From Devosia sp. (lineage in GTDB: Bacteria; Pseudomonadota; Alphaproteobacteria; Rhizobiales; Devosiaceae): a DNA stretch of 64,000 nucleotides. The notes beneath the pieces are model-generated. The model worked only from the letters and a program-made list of their open reading frames with translations, ran no database searches and was not told the DNA's origin. Shown one piece after another: positions 36,601 through 44,216 of the stretch. A program made the translations under genes and the position numbers. How positions within the stretch are numbered: position 1 is the first letter of the stretch; each line of letters starts with the position of its first letter. The stretch is from NCBI RefSeq assembly GCF_024707125.1, contig NZ_JANQAH010000003.1, forward strand, positions 62,001 to 126,000, in the 5' to 3' direction.

Positions 36601-38669
36601 AGGTGCTGGTATTCCATTTCATTGGTGAAGCGGCCGGCCTGGAAGAGTCGTTCGCCGTCCCAGACGAGGGCGTTGATTCCCGCCTGCGTCGTTGGGATGG
36701 CGGTGACATCGACCCGTAGCCACTGATTCAGGAAGTTGAGATCGCCGCTCTCGAGCGCGATCTGCTTGGTCATTTCCACGATGCGATTGTGCTCGGCGTG
36801 GAAGACCTGGTGGACGGCGGTCAGGGCGATGTTCTCGTTGACGCGACCATCGCCGGCAATGAAGTGGCGATCGAGCAGTTCGTCGTCGTATTGGGTGTTA
36901 CGGCCCATGACGCTGGGAACGGCGTTGCCCGTCAGGCTATCCGGATCCTCCTGGAGCACACCGCCGGCAACCACCGGCACTGCCGCATGGGCGATGTCAT
37001 CGAGGAAGGCGTGGCCGGTGAGGACGACGCCGAGGGCGCTCACCGGAGCGCCGGGGTTACCTTCGCGCAGCACATCATCGGTGGTGCCCAGAATGCCGTC
37101 CGGGCCCCAGCCTACCACCAGCTGCGGATAGCCATTCGGGCCGGGGATGAAGTTGCCATATTCATCGGCGGCAATCAGCGGGATATTGCCGACATTGAGA
37201 TCGGTGAGGTCGATGCCGAGGACATCCCGGGCCTGCGCCTTGATGTCGGCCCAGGTGGCAAGACCTCCCTTGAGCCCTTCGAGCAAGAGACCCGATGCGA
37301 TCGGCTTGCCATCGGGACCATCGATATATTCGCGCATGAAAACCTGTTTGGACGCGGTCGAGGCATAGGTCTGGTTCTGGTCGACCCACGGCGTCGTCAG
37401 GTTCTTGGGGCCGGCACCGTCGTCAGCCGTGCCAAGAATGCCATCGGCGCCGGGATTGACGGTGACGCGGGTGACCGCGATGTAGTTCTGGCCGCCAACT
37501 TCATAGAGCGGATCATCGACAGCCAGCGGCACATAGACCGTGCCATTGCCGCCCTTGGCCACGAGATCGAGGCCGTGATCGAAGAACTGGCCGAAGATCG
37601 TCATCCAGCCATTAAAGGGCGAGGACAGGCCTTCGTCGGGCGAGACATTGGGCAGGAGGACCGTATTGCCATCCATCTCGACGCCATGTGCGGCGAGAAG
37701 CACCGTGAGATGGGCCTGGGCGGCTGCGAGATCCGGCGCCGACTGCAATGCCGCAGCGAGATCGGCCTGCGCTTCGGTGAGCGCATCGGTTGCCGCACCG
37801 ATGACGGCGGACAATGCCGCCGACGACGCGGCTGCGTTGGCCTGCGCGGTGACCAGATTCGCCTCGGCCGTTACGACCGCTGCCTGCATGAGATCGGAAT
37901 GGGCGATGGCATCGGCAAAGGCGACGCTCTGATCGGCATTGGGAACGCCATCGGTCAGGAGGGCGGTAACGGCGGCAACCGCTTGCGCGGCGGCCAGCTG
38001 CGCGGCATCTCGGGCGTCTTCCGCCGCTGTCAGCAAGGCCTGATCGCCGGCAGCAGCAGCAATCAGGCTCCCGGCATCGGCGTTGGCCTGCACCAGCGCC
38101 GCTTCGGCCGCATCGACTGCCGCCTCGAGATTTGCGATTTCCTGAGCGGATGCATTGCCTGTCGTGGCTGCGTCGACCGCCCGCTTGGCATCGACGATCT
38201 GGCCGAGAATTTCATAGAGCTCCGCGGCGGGAACGCCGGCCAGTGTCAGCGCGGCGGCGATGGCTGCTGGATTATTTAGCGTCTGATCGACGATGAGATT
38301 GGAAATGATACGCGGATCGGCGTCGATGACGGTGGCCGATGCCCCGTAGTTGTTGTTGCTATAGGGCGGTGCACCCGGGGCGGGGTTAAAGCTGTAGCTG
38401 TCGCCGTCCCCATCGTTGAGATAGGTCGGGGTGAAGAGGCCAGGAAAGCTCTGGTCGGAGGCGCCCCAGTTTTCCCGGCCGGGCAGTAGATTGTTGTAGC
38501 TGCCATCGACGGTGCGGAGGCCATAGGGCAAGAGGTGTGCCTGTGCGAGGCCATCATTGCCGCCATAACCCGCGACCAGCGCTGCAAGATCTCCGCCATC
38601 GGCGTGTGCTTCCGCGATCTCGATCTGCTTCAGGATGAATTCCAGATCGTGCTTTACGAGCGTTACCAT
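30621..38669 (-). CDS. Giant secreted RTX heme peroxidase (animal peroxidase domain)
   Basis: The product has 2,682 residues, the largest in the window. About residues 130-330 are Ala-rich and probably coiled coil. An animal-type heme peroxidase domain follows, with the distal pair Asp364-His365 (FFDHGLDL), the catalytic Arg609 and heme-linking Glu612 (GDGRVNEN) and the proximal His731 (RFGHSML). From about residue 1080 onward there are four groups of GGxGxD RTX repeats, interrupted near residues 2350-2384 by an almost pure Asp/Glu run. The C-terminus ends in a type I secretion signal-like segment (HALTGTDFNL). I chose the ATG at 38669 because GGGAG lies six bases upstream. It is probably exported by the adjacent PrtD/HlyD system and oxidises halides or organic substrates outside the cell. 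Confidence 0.9.
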   Translation of the reverse strand: MVTLVKHDLEFILKQIEIAEAHADGGDLAALVAGYGGNDGLAQAHLLPYGLRTVDGSYNNLLPGRENWGASDQSFPGLFTPTYLNDGDGDSYSFNPAPGAPPYSNNNYGASATVIDADPRIISNLIVDQTLNNPAAIAAALTLAGVPAAELYEILGQIVDAKRAVDAATTGNASAQEIANLEAAVDAAEAALVQANADAGSLIAAAAGDQALLTAAEDARDAAQLAAAQAVAAVTALLTDGVPNADQSVAFADAIAHSDLMQAAVVTAEANLVTAQANAAASSAALSAVIGAATDALTEAQADLAAALQSAPDLAAAQAHLTVLLAAHGVEMDGNTVLLPNVSPDEGLSSPFNGWMTIFGQFFDHGLDLVAKGGNGTVYVPLAVDDPLYEVGGQNYIAVTRVTVNPGADGILGTADDGAGPKNLTTPWVDQNQTYASTASKQVFMREYIDGPDGKPIASGLLLEGLKGGLATWADIKAQARDVLGIDLTDLNVGNIPLIAADEYGNFIPGPNGYPQLVVGWGPDGILGTTDDVLREGNPGAPVSALGVVLTGHAFLDDIAHAAVPVVAGGVLQEDPDSLTGNAVPSVMGRNTQYDDELLDRHFIAGDGRVNENIALTAVHQVFHAEHNRIVEMTKQIALESGDLNFLNQWLRVDVTAIPTTQAGINALVWDGERLFQAGRFTNEMEYQHLVFEEFGRMMQPDIDAFVFEPSADINPSIAAEFAHVVYRFGHSMLRQNIDVIQMDAVTGNPIENEISLFSGFLNPVMYESLGTTAEEASGAIIRGMTRQVGSAIDEFVTDVLRNQLLGIPLDLAAINLARGRDVGTPPLNVGRQKFYDETGDTLLKPYTSWADFALNLMNPASIINFIAAYGTHESLLNTQANPKTVEQLREAATLLVLGGTGAPADRLDFLNATGAYANAKLGGLNDVDFWIGGLAEKKMAFGGMLGSTFAFVFQMTMENLQDADRFYYLSRTQGLNLLNELENNTFAELVMRNTDLGGTDQTALPGNLFSAFEMPTLEMDPSKQLGDDPTQDNPYLPFANIVERRDAAGNLIAAGDTSTIAAYIRVNSNEHFTIGGTEGNDTIVSGGGDDAIWGKGGDDRIEAGYGVDKVFGGTGDDIITNAGTDIGEADFLHGNEGNDVIHGGSGLSLIFGNQGSDFLIAGPDGKEVFAGTGNDFVLGGTGGDFLLGNEGDDWIEGGDRFDTLAGENSELFFNSSIIGHDVLLGGGGDTDYDAESGDDIMSQNSEGIQRSNGMAGFDWAIHKGDSQAANSDLGIPIFETQEAFILRDRFDLVEGLSGWVKNDTLTGRNVAVNTRAEAEGTAAIPNADSALDSYSNALLEKNVDLITGLRALVAHITRTQQTGNNDVVESVVLETADASDILLGGGGSDTIKGLAGNDVIDGDMWLNVRIAGTSKAGTVFSADAMESAVTLYRHATTGEFVALAGANIVAVTKPLTTWMLEGAINPGALRIVREIINGNVAGDIDRAVYTDARANYSFGLNSDDSLFIDHTGFVQVQNDDDLPEQEEGTPNLRSDGKDTFRNIELLAFSDGRFLNVIEGTSAGETLTGTLVNNGTGLDDLISGRDGNDTLNGGAGDDILLGGDGADTLNGGDGNDTLVGGTGADALNGGSGNDTYVVNLGDGNDVITDTNGTDRIVIGAGTLTGLTAFSGGSNDLFLQFNGQQLTVNDHYDAAAEAVETINLDGATYEGYAFDGDYALSTDDNGNRTAAAGVNTLLAGSGNSNELVGDTGDDLLFGHDGNDELFGNDGDDLLVGGIGSDELDGGTGADTMVGGTGNDIYTVDDADDVVVEALGGGIDEVRTDLDTYTLGANVDNLTYVGAGTFAGIGNELANVIEGGAGVDTLTGLGGNDTYVVTAGDVVVEAANGGTDTIIATATYTLGANLENLTLDDDAGGINGTGNALDNVITGNDAANQLFGGGGNDTINGDDGADFIDGGTGNDTLHGGGGNDTDILIGGEGDDTIHLATNAGIGNNGNDIVRYTAANFGNDTIHGFDASGGSINNQDMIDLSALGVTAANFATRVTIEDVEDAGTDDTRVTVRDASNTVIGTIFIEEVDGNDVTSADFILAQSAPATVGNPTNGANTITGNDQANTINGLGGNDTLSGGGGNDIITGGEGADTINGDAGDDTIIWNANASGPSDGRDTVNGGTEGTAGDTFVVNGNASAEIYRIYTKAAATTAGFVSAALTEIVITRQVGAAPATIIAELREIEEIRINGIDPAGNTTASGDTIQIFGDFSNTSLRLNTITIEGDAGDDTVDISALTSAHRIVFRSNGGHDTIIGTLRPEDVIELPIGADPAEYTSSTTDGVTTLTNGQHSISYVATGEGPQIGGDDDDEDDEDDEDDHEDDDDCDDDDDDDASSAGGPVLGTPQDDVLLGTSGGDLVFGFAGTDYIIANAGVDVIRAGAGDDFVDAGAGRDVVFADDGDDDVFGGDDDDLIYGEAGDDRLFGGSGNDLIDAGADDDTVFGGAGNDLFVGSLNDGNDTYYGGEISGDAGNDTLDLAFLTANATVDLGTGVGGRGSAVSSQSGTDTLYGVENVTTGSGDDVITMSNAVNVVDGGAGEDIFVFGSATAAHGDTIKGFEAGDKIDLSGIDANAGVAGNNSFTLQTSTTAPGQIVVTHETREDGEYTVISGNTAGDNAPEFRISIAGNHALTGTDFNL

Positions 38670-39025
38670 TGCCATCTCCCAAACAATCGAAACCGCTGCA
38701 GGGGCCAAACACTGGGCGCAGGGGTTTTCGTTATGGAGACGCTAAGACGGCAACGACCCGGCCGTAATATCGGTAGGTCTTGAGACTTTTACCCTTGAAG
38801 TCGGAACCGGTCCTATCGGCGCGGTTAGCGCGCGACTAGCCAAGTGGTTAGGGCCTTGGTCGAGCGTTTTTATCCACGACTCAAGAAGTTGCGTTGTTGA
38901 AGCCGAAATATTGGAGGATGGTAATTGTTCCGGCGCGTCATGTTTGCCGGAGAAGGACGGAGAGATCTGAAAGTGTTTTTGGGGAGTCTTCCGCTGCCAT
39001 CGTCGCCCGCGGGGCGTATCGGGAA
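38670..39025. other. Intergenic region between the RTX peroxidase and sensor kinase genes
   Basis: These 356 bases hold the divergent promoters of the peroxidase gene and the two-component genes. I see no gene, tRNA or terminator. CTTGAGAC and CTTGAAGT near 38780-38800 form an imperfect direct repeat that could be a response-regulator site. GGAACC at 38802 is followed by GGTT at N15, a near miss to an EcfG promoter, and I do not call it. Confidence 0.4.
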
Positions 39026-40425
39026 ATGATCGGGCTCAGGCAGCATTTTCAGGGTGCTGTTCTGCGCTGGCGCGACCTTGAACTTGCGACGCAATATCTG
39101 ATCGCCAGCGTGTCCATGGTGCTGCTGGTCAGTGCCGTTTCGGGCATGCTCATCAGCGCCGTTCTCAACCAAAGCGAGATCAACGAACGAACCCAGCAGA
39201 CAGCCCTTTTTCTCGATGGGGTGTTTTCCACGATGTTGCAGGACGTGGCTGATGGAGGCGAAATTTCCCGCGACAATATTGCTCGCATGGATACCTTGAT
39301 GGCCAAGGAGGATTTTCGGGATCGGTTCCCCTACCTCGAGGTTTGGCTGCCAAGCGGCGAAGTCGCCTATTCCAATTCGACCTTCCTGATCGGCCGCAAG
39401 TTCGCCCTGCCTATCGAAGCGCGCCATGCGTTTGAGGGACGAGTTACCTCTACATTTGCGGATCTGGGGGCGGAGGAGCACACGCTGCGCGAGCTGCAGG
39501 CGGGCCTGCTCGAGGTCTATGCACCCGTCCACAGGCTAGGCAGCGACGAGATCATTGCCGTGGTGGAAATCCACGAAACGACCGAAGCGCTCGAGCATTC
39601 GCTGACGAATACGACCCTGCTCGTCTGGTCATTCGTCGTGGCGGGCGCCTTGGCCGCGATCATCGTGCTTTTTGGCATCGTGCAAAGGGGCAGCCGGACC
39701 ATTCAGGCGCAAAGGCACGATCTTGCCGAGCGATTGAAGGCTTCCCTGCATCTGCGGGCGCAGGTGGGGGAGGTGCAGGAGGCGCGCCGGCTTTCGGACA
39801 ATGCCGCGCTGCTGGCTGAAAAACGCCTGAAACTGGCGAGCGCAGACCTCCACGATGGCCCATCGCAGCTCATCAACTTCGCTCTTCTCAAGGCGCAGGA
39901 GAGTGCCATCGCGAAAACGCCGGCCGAGCGCCAGCGCATATTGAACGCGATGCGCACCTCGCTGATCACCGCATTGTCGGAAATCCGGAGCATCAGCCAC
40001 GGTCTCATTCTGCCCGATATCGCCAATCTGTCATTCGACGCGATCGTCGATCTCGCCATCGAGGCGCATGAGGCGCGCACCGGAGCGAGCGTCATTCGCA
40101 GGGGGAGTTCGGCCCGGCCAACGCGGGCCTCGAGACGCAGATTGCGCTCTATCGGATCGTGCAGGAGGGGCTGAACAACGCCTTCCGGCACTCCCAGGAT
40201 TCGAGCGTCACTGTTTTGTGCGAAATGTCGGGGCAGCGTGCACGCATAGAACTGCGTAATGCGATTTCGACGGCGCGGCCGCGCGAGCCGCACGAATTGT
40301 CCGGCATGGGCCTCGATGGCCTCAAGGCGCGCGTGGAAATCCTCAATGGCACGTTCGCGGCGCGGCGGATCGGGGATGAATTTTCGCTTGATGTAAGCCT
40401 CGATATGGAGCGGCAAGATGACTGA
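39026..40425 (+). CDS. NarL-type sensor histidine kinase (frameshifted in this sequence)
   Basis: Two frames encode one kinase. A run GGGGG at 40101-40105 should have six G; restored, the protein has 466 residues. Helix 1 (YLIASVSMVLLVSAVSGMLI) and helix 2 (LLVWSFVVAGALAAIIVLFG) bracket a periplasmic sensor of about 150 residues. Then come a coiled coil, the HisKA_3 phosphorylation box (SADLHDGPSQLINFAL) and the ATPase domain with N box QEGLNNAFRHS and G box SGMGLDGLKARV. It should phosphorylate the response regulator encoded next, overlapping by 8 bases. The start is uncertain; an in-frame ATG at 38918 is possible. Confidence 0.83.
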
Positions 40426-41074
40426 GGTCACCACCGTCGTCTTTGTCGACGACCACGCCATTTTCCGCGCCGGGCTGGCCCAGGCGCTTGCCACTTCGGA
40501 CAAGATCGAGGTGGTCGCCCAAGGAGGCAGCCCTGCCGATGCCATCGAGCTGGCAACCCGGCACCGGCCCGACATCCTGCTGCTCGACCTGTGGATGCAG
40601 CGCGCCAGCAGCGTGGGGCATATTCGTTCAATTCTCGATGCCAGTCCGGGCACCAAGGTCGTTATCCTGACGGCCTCCGAGGAAGGTGTCGACGTTGTCG
40701 CGGCCATGAGCGAGGGGGCGGCGGGTTTCGTTACCAAGGAAACATCGCCGGCCGACCTCATCGCCATCATCAACGACGTGCAGGGCGGGGAAACCTATCT
40801 TTCCACGCGATCGCTCGCCGGCTGGCTGACGACGCTCAACAACACGTCCAAGGCGGAAGCCGATCGCGACTCGGTCGCCGCACTCTCCGAGCAGGAGCGC
40901 GCCGTGTTGCGCTCTATCGCGATGGGCAGCAGCAATGGAGAGGTCGCCAAGCATCTGGGCATCAGCATAGCGACGGTGAAATATCACCTCGGCCGCATCT
41001 TCGTTAAGCTCGGGGTGCGCAACCGTGTGGAGGCAGCCGTATTTGCGCGCAGCATGTTTGAAGGGGAAGGCTGA
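40418..41074 (+). CDS. NarL/LuxR-family response regulator
   Basis: The product has 218 residues. The receiver domain has the acidic pair VVFVDDH, the phosphorylated Asp in PDILLLDLWMQ and the lysine in AGFVTKETSPADL. The C-terminal LuxR-type helix-turn-helix is LSEQERAVLRSIAMGSSNGE followed by VAKHLGISIATVKYHLGRIF. It binds DNA as a dimer after phosphorylation by the kinase upstream. Its divergent position next to the RTX peroxidase gene makes that gene a plausible target. Confidence 0.93.
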   Translation: MTEVTTVVFVDDHAIFRAGLAQALATSDKIEVVAQGGSPADAIELATRHRPDILLLDLWMQRASSVGHIRSILDASPGTKVVILTASEEGVDVVAAMSEGAAGFVTKETSPADLIAIINDVQGGETYLSTRSLAGWLTTLNNTSKAEADRDSVAALSEQERAVLRSIAMGSSNGEVAKHLGISIATVKYHLGRIFVKLGVRNRVEAAVFARSMFEGEG

Positions 41075-41094
41075 CCGGAGCTCCGGCGGGTGTT

Positions 41095-42084
41095 CTAGCT
41101 CAAGCGGCGAACGGCGCTGGGCGGGGTTTGGCTGATGCGGCTCCAGGCGCGGCGGAGCTGGCGGCTCGAATTGAAGCCGGCGCGCTCGGCGACGCGTTCG
41201 ATATCGAGGCGGGTTTCGGTCAGCAATTGCTGGGCGAGGGCCACGCGGAGCTTGTTGAGATAGTCGGGGATGCTCATACCGGTGTGGTCGTTGAAGAGGC
41301 GGCTGAGGTGGCGCGGGCTCGCGATGGCGATGGGGGCGAGGATTTCGAGGGACCAATCGCGGGTGGGATCGGCGGTGATGGCGTCCTGAACGCGGTGAAT
41401 CGCAGGATGGATGTGGTTTCGGCCTTCGAGCCAGGGGGATAGCTGCGGATCGGTGCCGGCGCGGCGGAGATAGACGACCAGTTGGCGGGCGACCGCGGCG
41501 GAGGTTGCGGGGCTGGTGAGGCGGCCGATGATGTGCAGCATCAGATCGATGCCGGCCGTGATGCCGGCGCTGGTATAGCGGTTGCCATCTTCGACATAGA
41601 GGCGGTTTTCCAGCACTTTTGCTGTTGGCGCCACGGCGGCTAGGTCGCCGCAATCGGAAAAATGGGTGGTGCAATTGACGCCGTCGAGAAGGCCTGCGCG
41701 GGCGGCGAGGAGAGCGCCGGAGCAGATCGAGACGAGAAGGGTTTCGGGCTGGACGATGCGGCGGAGCCAGGCGACGGCTTCGTCGGAGCCGGCGTTGAGC
41801 GGGTCCATGGGATGGCCCGCATCCATCGGCTCTTCGGTGTGACCGGAGAGGATGATCATGGCACCCTGCCCTATCGTCGCGGGCAAAGGCTCGATGCCGG
41901 AGACTTTCAGGCCGATGGAGGTCGTGACCTCAGGCAAGGCGCCCACATAGCGGACGTCGAATTGCACCTGATCCTGGGCGCGATTGGCGTAGCGCAGGGC
42001 CTCCACCGGGCCCGCGACGTCAAGAAGGAGCGTCCGCGCCGGCAGGACGACGTAAGTCGGAATGCGGCGCGGCGTTGATGTCAT
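41095..42084 (-). CDS. GlxA-family regulator (DJ-1/PfpI domain plus AraC HTH)
   Basis: The product has 329 residues. Residues 1-190 are a DJ-1/PfpI-like domain with the nucleophile-elbow cysteine in LLVSICSGALLAARAGLLDG and THFSDCGDL. Residues 225-325 are an AraC double helix-turn-helix (SPRHLSRLFNDHTGMSIPDY, then VAERAGFNSSRQLRRAWSRI). GlxA-type regulators often control amine, carnitine or arginine catabolism. Its ATG overlaps the stop of the cysteine hydrolase gene as ATGA, so the pair is an operon and the regulator may sense the hydrolase substrate or product. Confidence 0.9.
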   Translation of the reverse strand: MTSTPRRIPTYVVLPARTLLLDVAGPVEALRYANRAQDQVQFDVRYVGALPEVTTSIGLKVSGIEPLPATIGQGAMIILSGHTEEPMDAGHPMDPLNAGSDEAVAWLRRIVQPETLLVSICSGALLAARAGLLDGVNCTTHFSDCGDLAAVAPTAKVLENRLYVEDGNRYTSAGITAGIDLMLHIIGRLTSPATSAAVARQLVVYLRRAGTDPQLSPWLEGRNHIHPAIHRVQDAITADPTRDWSLEILAPIAIASPRHLSRLFNDHTGMSIPDYLNKLRVALAQQLLTETRLDIERVAERAGFNSSRQLRRAWSRISQTPPSAVRRLS

Positions 42085-42644
42085 GCGGCGGCGGCCTTGG
42101 GTGCGCCAGCGAGGGCTTCGGCGATGGTGCAGACCCTGGCGAAGCGGCCATCGAGGACGGCGGCGGTGCGCGCCTTCAGCTCTTCGACAGTCCAGGTTTT
42201 GCCGGTGGCGTCGGTGAGCGGCATGGTGTGGGTGGCTTCGGTGACGTAGTCGACCTGCCAGCCGAGGTCGGAACCGTGGCGGGTGGTGGTTTCGCAGCAC
42301 TGCTCGGTGCGGATGCCTGAAATCACGAGGCGGCGGATGCCGTTTTCGACGAGAAAGACTTCAAGTGGTGAGCCGACAAAGGCGGAATGGCGCTGCTTGA
42401 TGAATTCGAGGTCGGGCTTGTCGAGCTTGAGATCGCTGATGGGCGTGACGAAGCCGGAGGCGATTGAGAAAATGCCTTCGGGCTCGCCGTGGAAGACGCG
42501 GACGATTTTCCAGCCTTTTGCCAGGGCGCCATCGATCAGTGCCTGCTGGTTCCGAAGATAGGTCGGGCTATCCACTTCGTGCCAATTGGCACGCTGGCGA
42601 AAACTTTCCTGGGCGTCGATGACGAGAAGAGCCGTATCGGTCAT
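42081..42644 (-). CDS. Cysteine hydrolase (isochorismatase-like)
   Basis: The product has 187 residues of the isochorismatase-like hydrolase fold. The catalytic triad is visible: Asp in LLVIDAQESF, Lys near LDLKLDKPDLEF or IKQRH, and Cys in VISGIRTEQCCETT. Substrates in this family range from nicotinamide to N-carbamoyl compounds and cannot be decided here. GGAG nine bases upstream of the ATG supports the start. It is cotranscribed with a GlxA-type regulator, which suggests a small amide- or amine-degrading module. Confidence 0.85.
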   Translation of the reverse strand: MTDTALLVIDAQESFRQRANWHEVDSPTYLRNQQALIDGALAKGWKIVRVFHGEPEGIFSIASGFVTPISDLKLDKPDLEFIKQRHSAFVGSPLEVFLVENGIRRLVISGIRTEQCCETTTRHGSDLGWQVDYVTEATHTMPLTDATGKTWTVEELKARTAAVLDGRFARVCTIAEALAGAPKAAAA

Positions 42645-42763
42645 TTCTGGACACTCCGTTATGCGGGATATGACGCGATCCTAGGCTTTCTGTCGAGGAT
42701 TTCGAGGCATGGGCGAGACGACTAGCGGACAAAAAAGGACAAGCGATTGCTTCCCCGTTCCTG

Positions 42764-44021
42764 CTAGCTCCGGCCAAGGTCCTTTTCGGCCAGCTCGCGA
42801 AAAGCGTCGGGGACGGAGCTTTTGCGCTCGAGGTGGGCGGCGGCGTAGCCGATGGAGTCGCGGCCGAAGCGAGTGCGGGCCTTGTCCATGGCGCGGTCGG
42901 CCGACCAGCGGGCGGCACCCCTGGCGGGAGCCGGGACGGCGCTTTTCGTCGTCGAGGCCGAGGGAGAGTTCGAGCTGGATCTGGCGCTGCTCCTCGATGT
43001 GCGAGACCGAGACGGCGAGCAGTGAGATCGTCCTTTCCTTGGGGTGGTCAGCGAGGGCCTGACGGACCAGTTCTTCGGCGATTTCTGCGACGATCAGGGT
43101 GGCCGAGACGGGCGCATCGAGCGTCATGGCGCGGGTGACGGCGCGCATATCGGCAAAGCGGACGCGGACGGTGATGGTGCGACCGGCGAGGGATTTTGCA
43201 CGCAGGCGCGAGGTGACGCGATCGGCAAGGTGCTGCAGGACGGGTTTGAACACCGCTTCGGTAGCCGGCTGACGGCCTAGGGCGGATTGGGCGCCGGCGG
43301 AGCGGGCGCGATGCTCCCTGACAATGGCGCGGGTGTCGCGGTTCCAGGCGAGGTCGGAGAGCTTTTCGCCAGCGGCATCGCCGAGAAGGCCGCGGAGGGA
43401 GCGGCCGGGGGTGTTGGCAAGCTGGCCAATGGTGAGGATGCCTTCGGCCTTGAGCTTGCCTTCGGTGACAGGGCCGACGCCCCACATGAGGCCGACGGGC
43501 AGATCGTGGAGGAAGTCGAGTTCGGTGGCCGGATTGACGACGACCAGGCCATCGGGCTTGGCGACCTGGGAGGCGACCTTGGCGAGATGTTTTGTGCGGG
43601 CAACGCCGACCGAGATGGGCAGGCCAAGTTCGTCGCGGACGCGGCGGCGGACGGTTTCGGCGATTTCGCGCGGCGAGCCGAAGAGGTGGGTGCAGCCGGC
43701 GACGTCGGCGAAGGCTTCGTCGATGGAGATGCGTTCGATAAGGGGCGTGTAGTCTTCGAGGACGGCGATGGCTGCGTCGCCCAGGCGCTGGTACTGGTCG
43801 AAATTACCACGGACGAAGAGCAGGTGTGGGCAGAGTTCGCGCGCCTTGCGTCCGGACATGCCGCCGCGGACGCCGAAGGCCTTGGCTTCATAGGAGGCGG
43901 CGAGGACGACGCCACCACCCACGGCCATGGCCTTGCCGCGCAAGTCCGGGTTTAGAAGCTGCTCGACCGAGGCGTAGAAGGAATCGAGATCGGCGTGGAG
44001 GATCGTTGCTTCTGTCGACAT
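42764..44021 (-). CDS. dinB: DNA polymerase IV (frameshifted near the 3 prime end)
   Basis: This is a Y-family translesion polymerase. It shows HADLDSFYASVEQ, SYEAKAFGVRGGM, the catalytic SIDEAFADV and GVARTKHLAKVASQVAKPDG. CCCC at 42918-42921 (plus strand) should be CCC; then the tail reads QGAARWSADRAMDKARTRFG and ends at a TAG (42764-42766), giving 418 residues. As sequenced, the frame runs on to 42681 with unrelated residues. A LexA box lies 28-42 bases upstream of the start, so it is an SOS gene. The lesion is probably a sequence error. Confidence 0.9.
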
Positions 44022-44048
44022 GATGCCACCGGTCGCCAGCTTTTCTTT

Positions 44049-44063
44049 GTTCTCTATTTGTTC
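44049..44063. promoter_or_regulatory. LexA (SOS) box GTTC-N7-GTTC
   Basis: GTTC at 44049-44052 and GTTC at 44060-44063 are separated by exactly seven bases (TCTATTT). This is the alphaproteobacterial LexA operator. It lies 28 bases before the dinB start, and dinB is a classic SOS gene, which supports the call. Confidence 0.85.
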
Positions 44064-44110
44064 ACTTGCAGGTTGAGAGTCAAGCTCGCTGAGAAAAAGC
44101 GAAAAAGGTT

Positions 44111-44135
44111 GGAACCGATCCGGAGGCGGCGCGTT
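44111..44135 (+). promoter_or_regulatory. EcfG general-stress promoter for a small transcript
   Basis: GGAAC at 44111-44115 and CGTT at 44132-44135 are 16 bases apart, exactly matching the EcfG consensus. It points right, where no protein gene on that strand follows. A strong terminator ends at 44212, so the promoter probably makes a short RNA. Confidence 0.7.
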
Positions 44136-44141
44136 GTGTCT

Positions 44142-44212
44142 AAATCGGAAAGCGGTAGAAAATATCGAAGACCGATAAACGGCCCCGAAGGCGAAAGCCT
44201 CCGGGGCTTTTT
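44142..44212 (+). ncRNA. Predicted EcfG-driven small RNA, about 70 nt
   Basis: The predicted transcript starts about seven bases after the EcfG -10 element and ends at a Rho-independent terminator. The 5 prime half can fold through ATCGG and CCGAT (near 44144-44148 and 44172-44176); the 3 prime half is a GC-rich hairpin with a GAAA tetraloop. Caulobacter GsrN is a known stress-sigma-dependent sRNA, so a functional analogue is plausible. No good protein frame exists in it; a 14-codon TTG-started frame at 44134-44178 would begin inside the -10 region and so cannot be translated from this promoter. Confidence 0.4.
44182..44212 (+). terminator. Rho-independent terminator with GAAA tetraloop
   Basis: GCCCCGAAGGC at 44182-44192 pairs with GCCTCCGGGGC at 44197-44207 with one A-C mismatch, closed by GAAA and followed by TTTTT. 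The U-tract is on the plus strand, although both flanking protein genes are on the minus strand. That orientation is the main evidence for a plus-strand small RNA here. Confidence 0.85.
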
Positions 44213-44216
44213 GCTG

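Noticed and set aside
30651-38279. Very long open frames on the plus strand opposite the RTX peroxidase gene (up to about 710 codons)
   Set aside because: They mirror the RTX repeat codons in a GC-rich gene, have repetitive GVD/VIA-type products with no family match, and lack promoters and ribosome binding sites.
38802-38825. GGAACC with GGTT near the sensor kinase start
   Set aside because: Spacing is 15 and the -10 element differs from CGTT, so I do not call an EcfG promoter.
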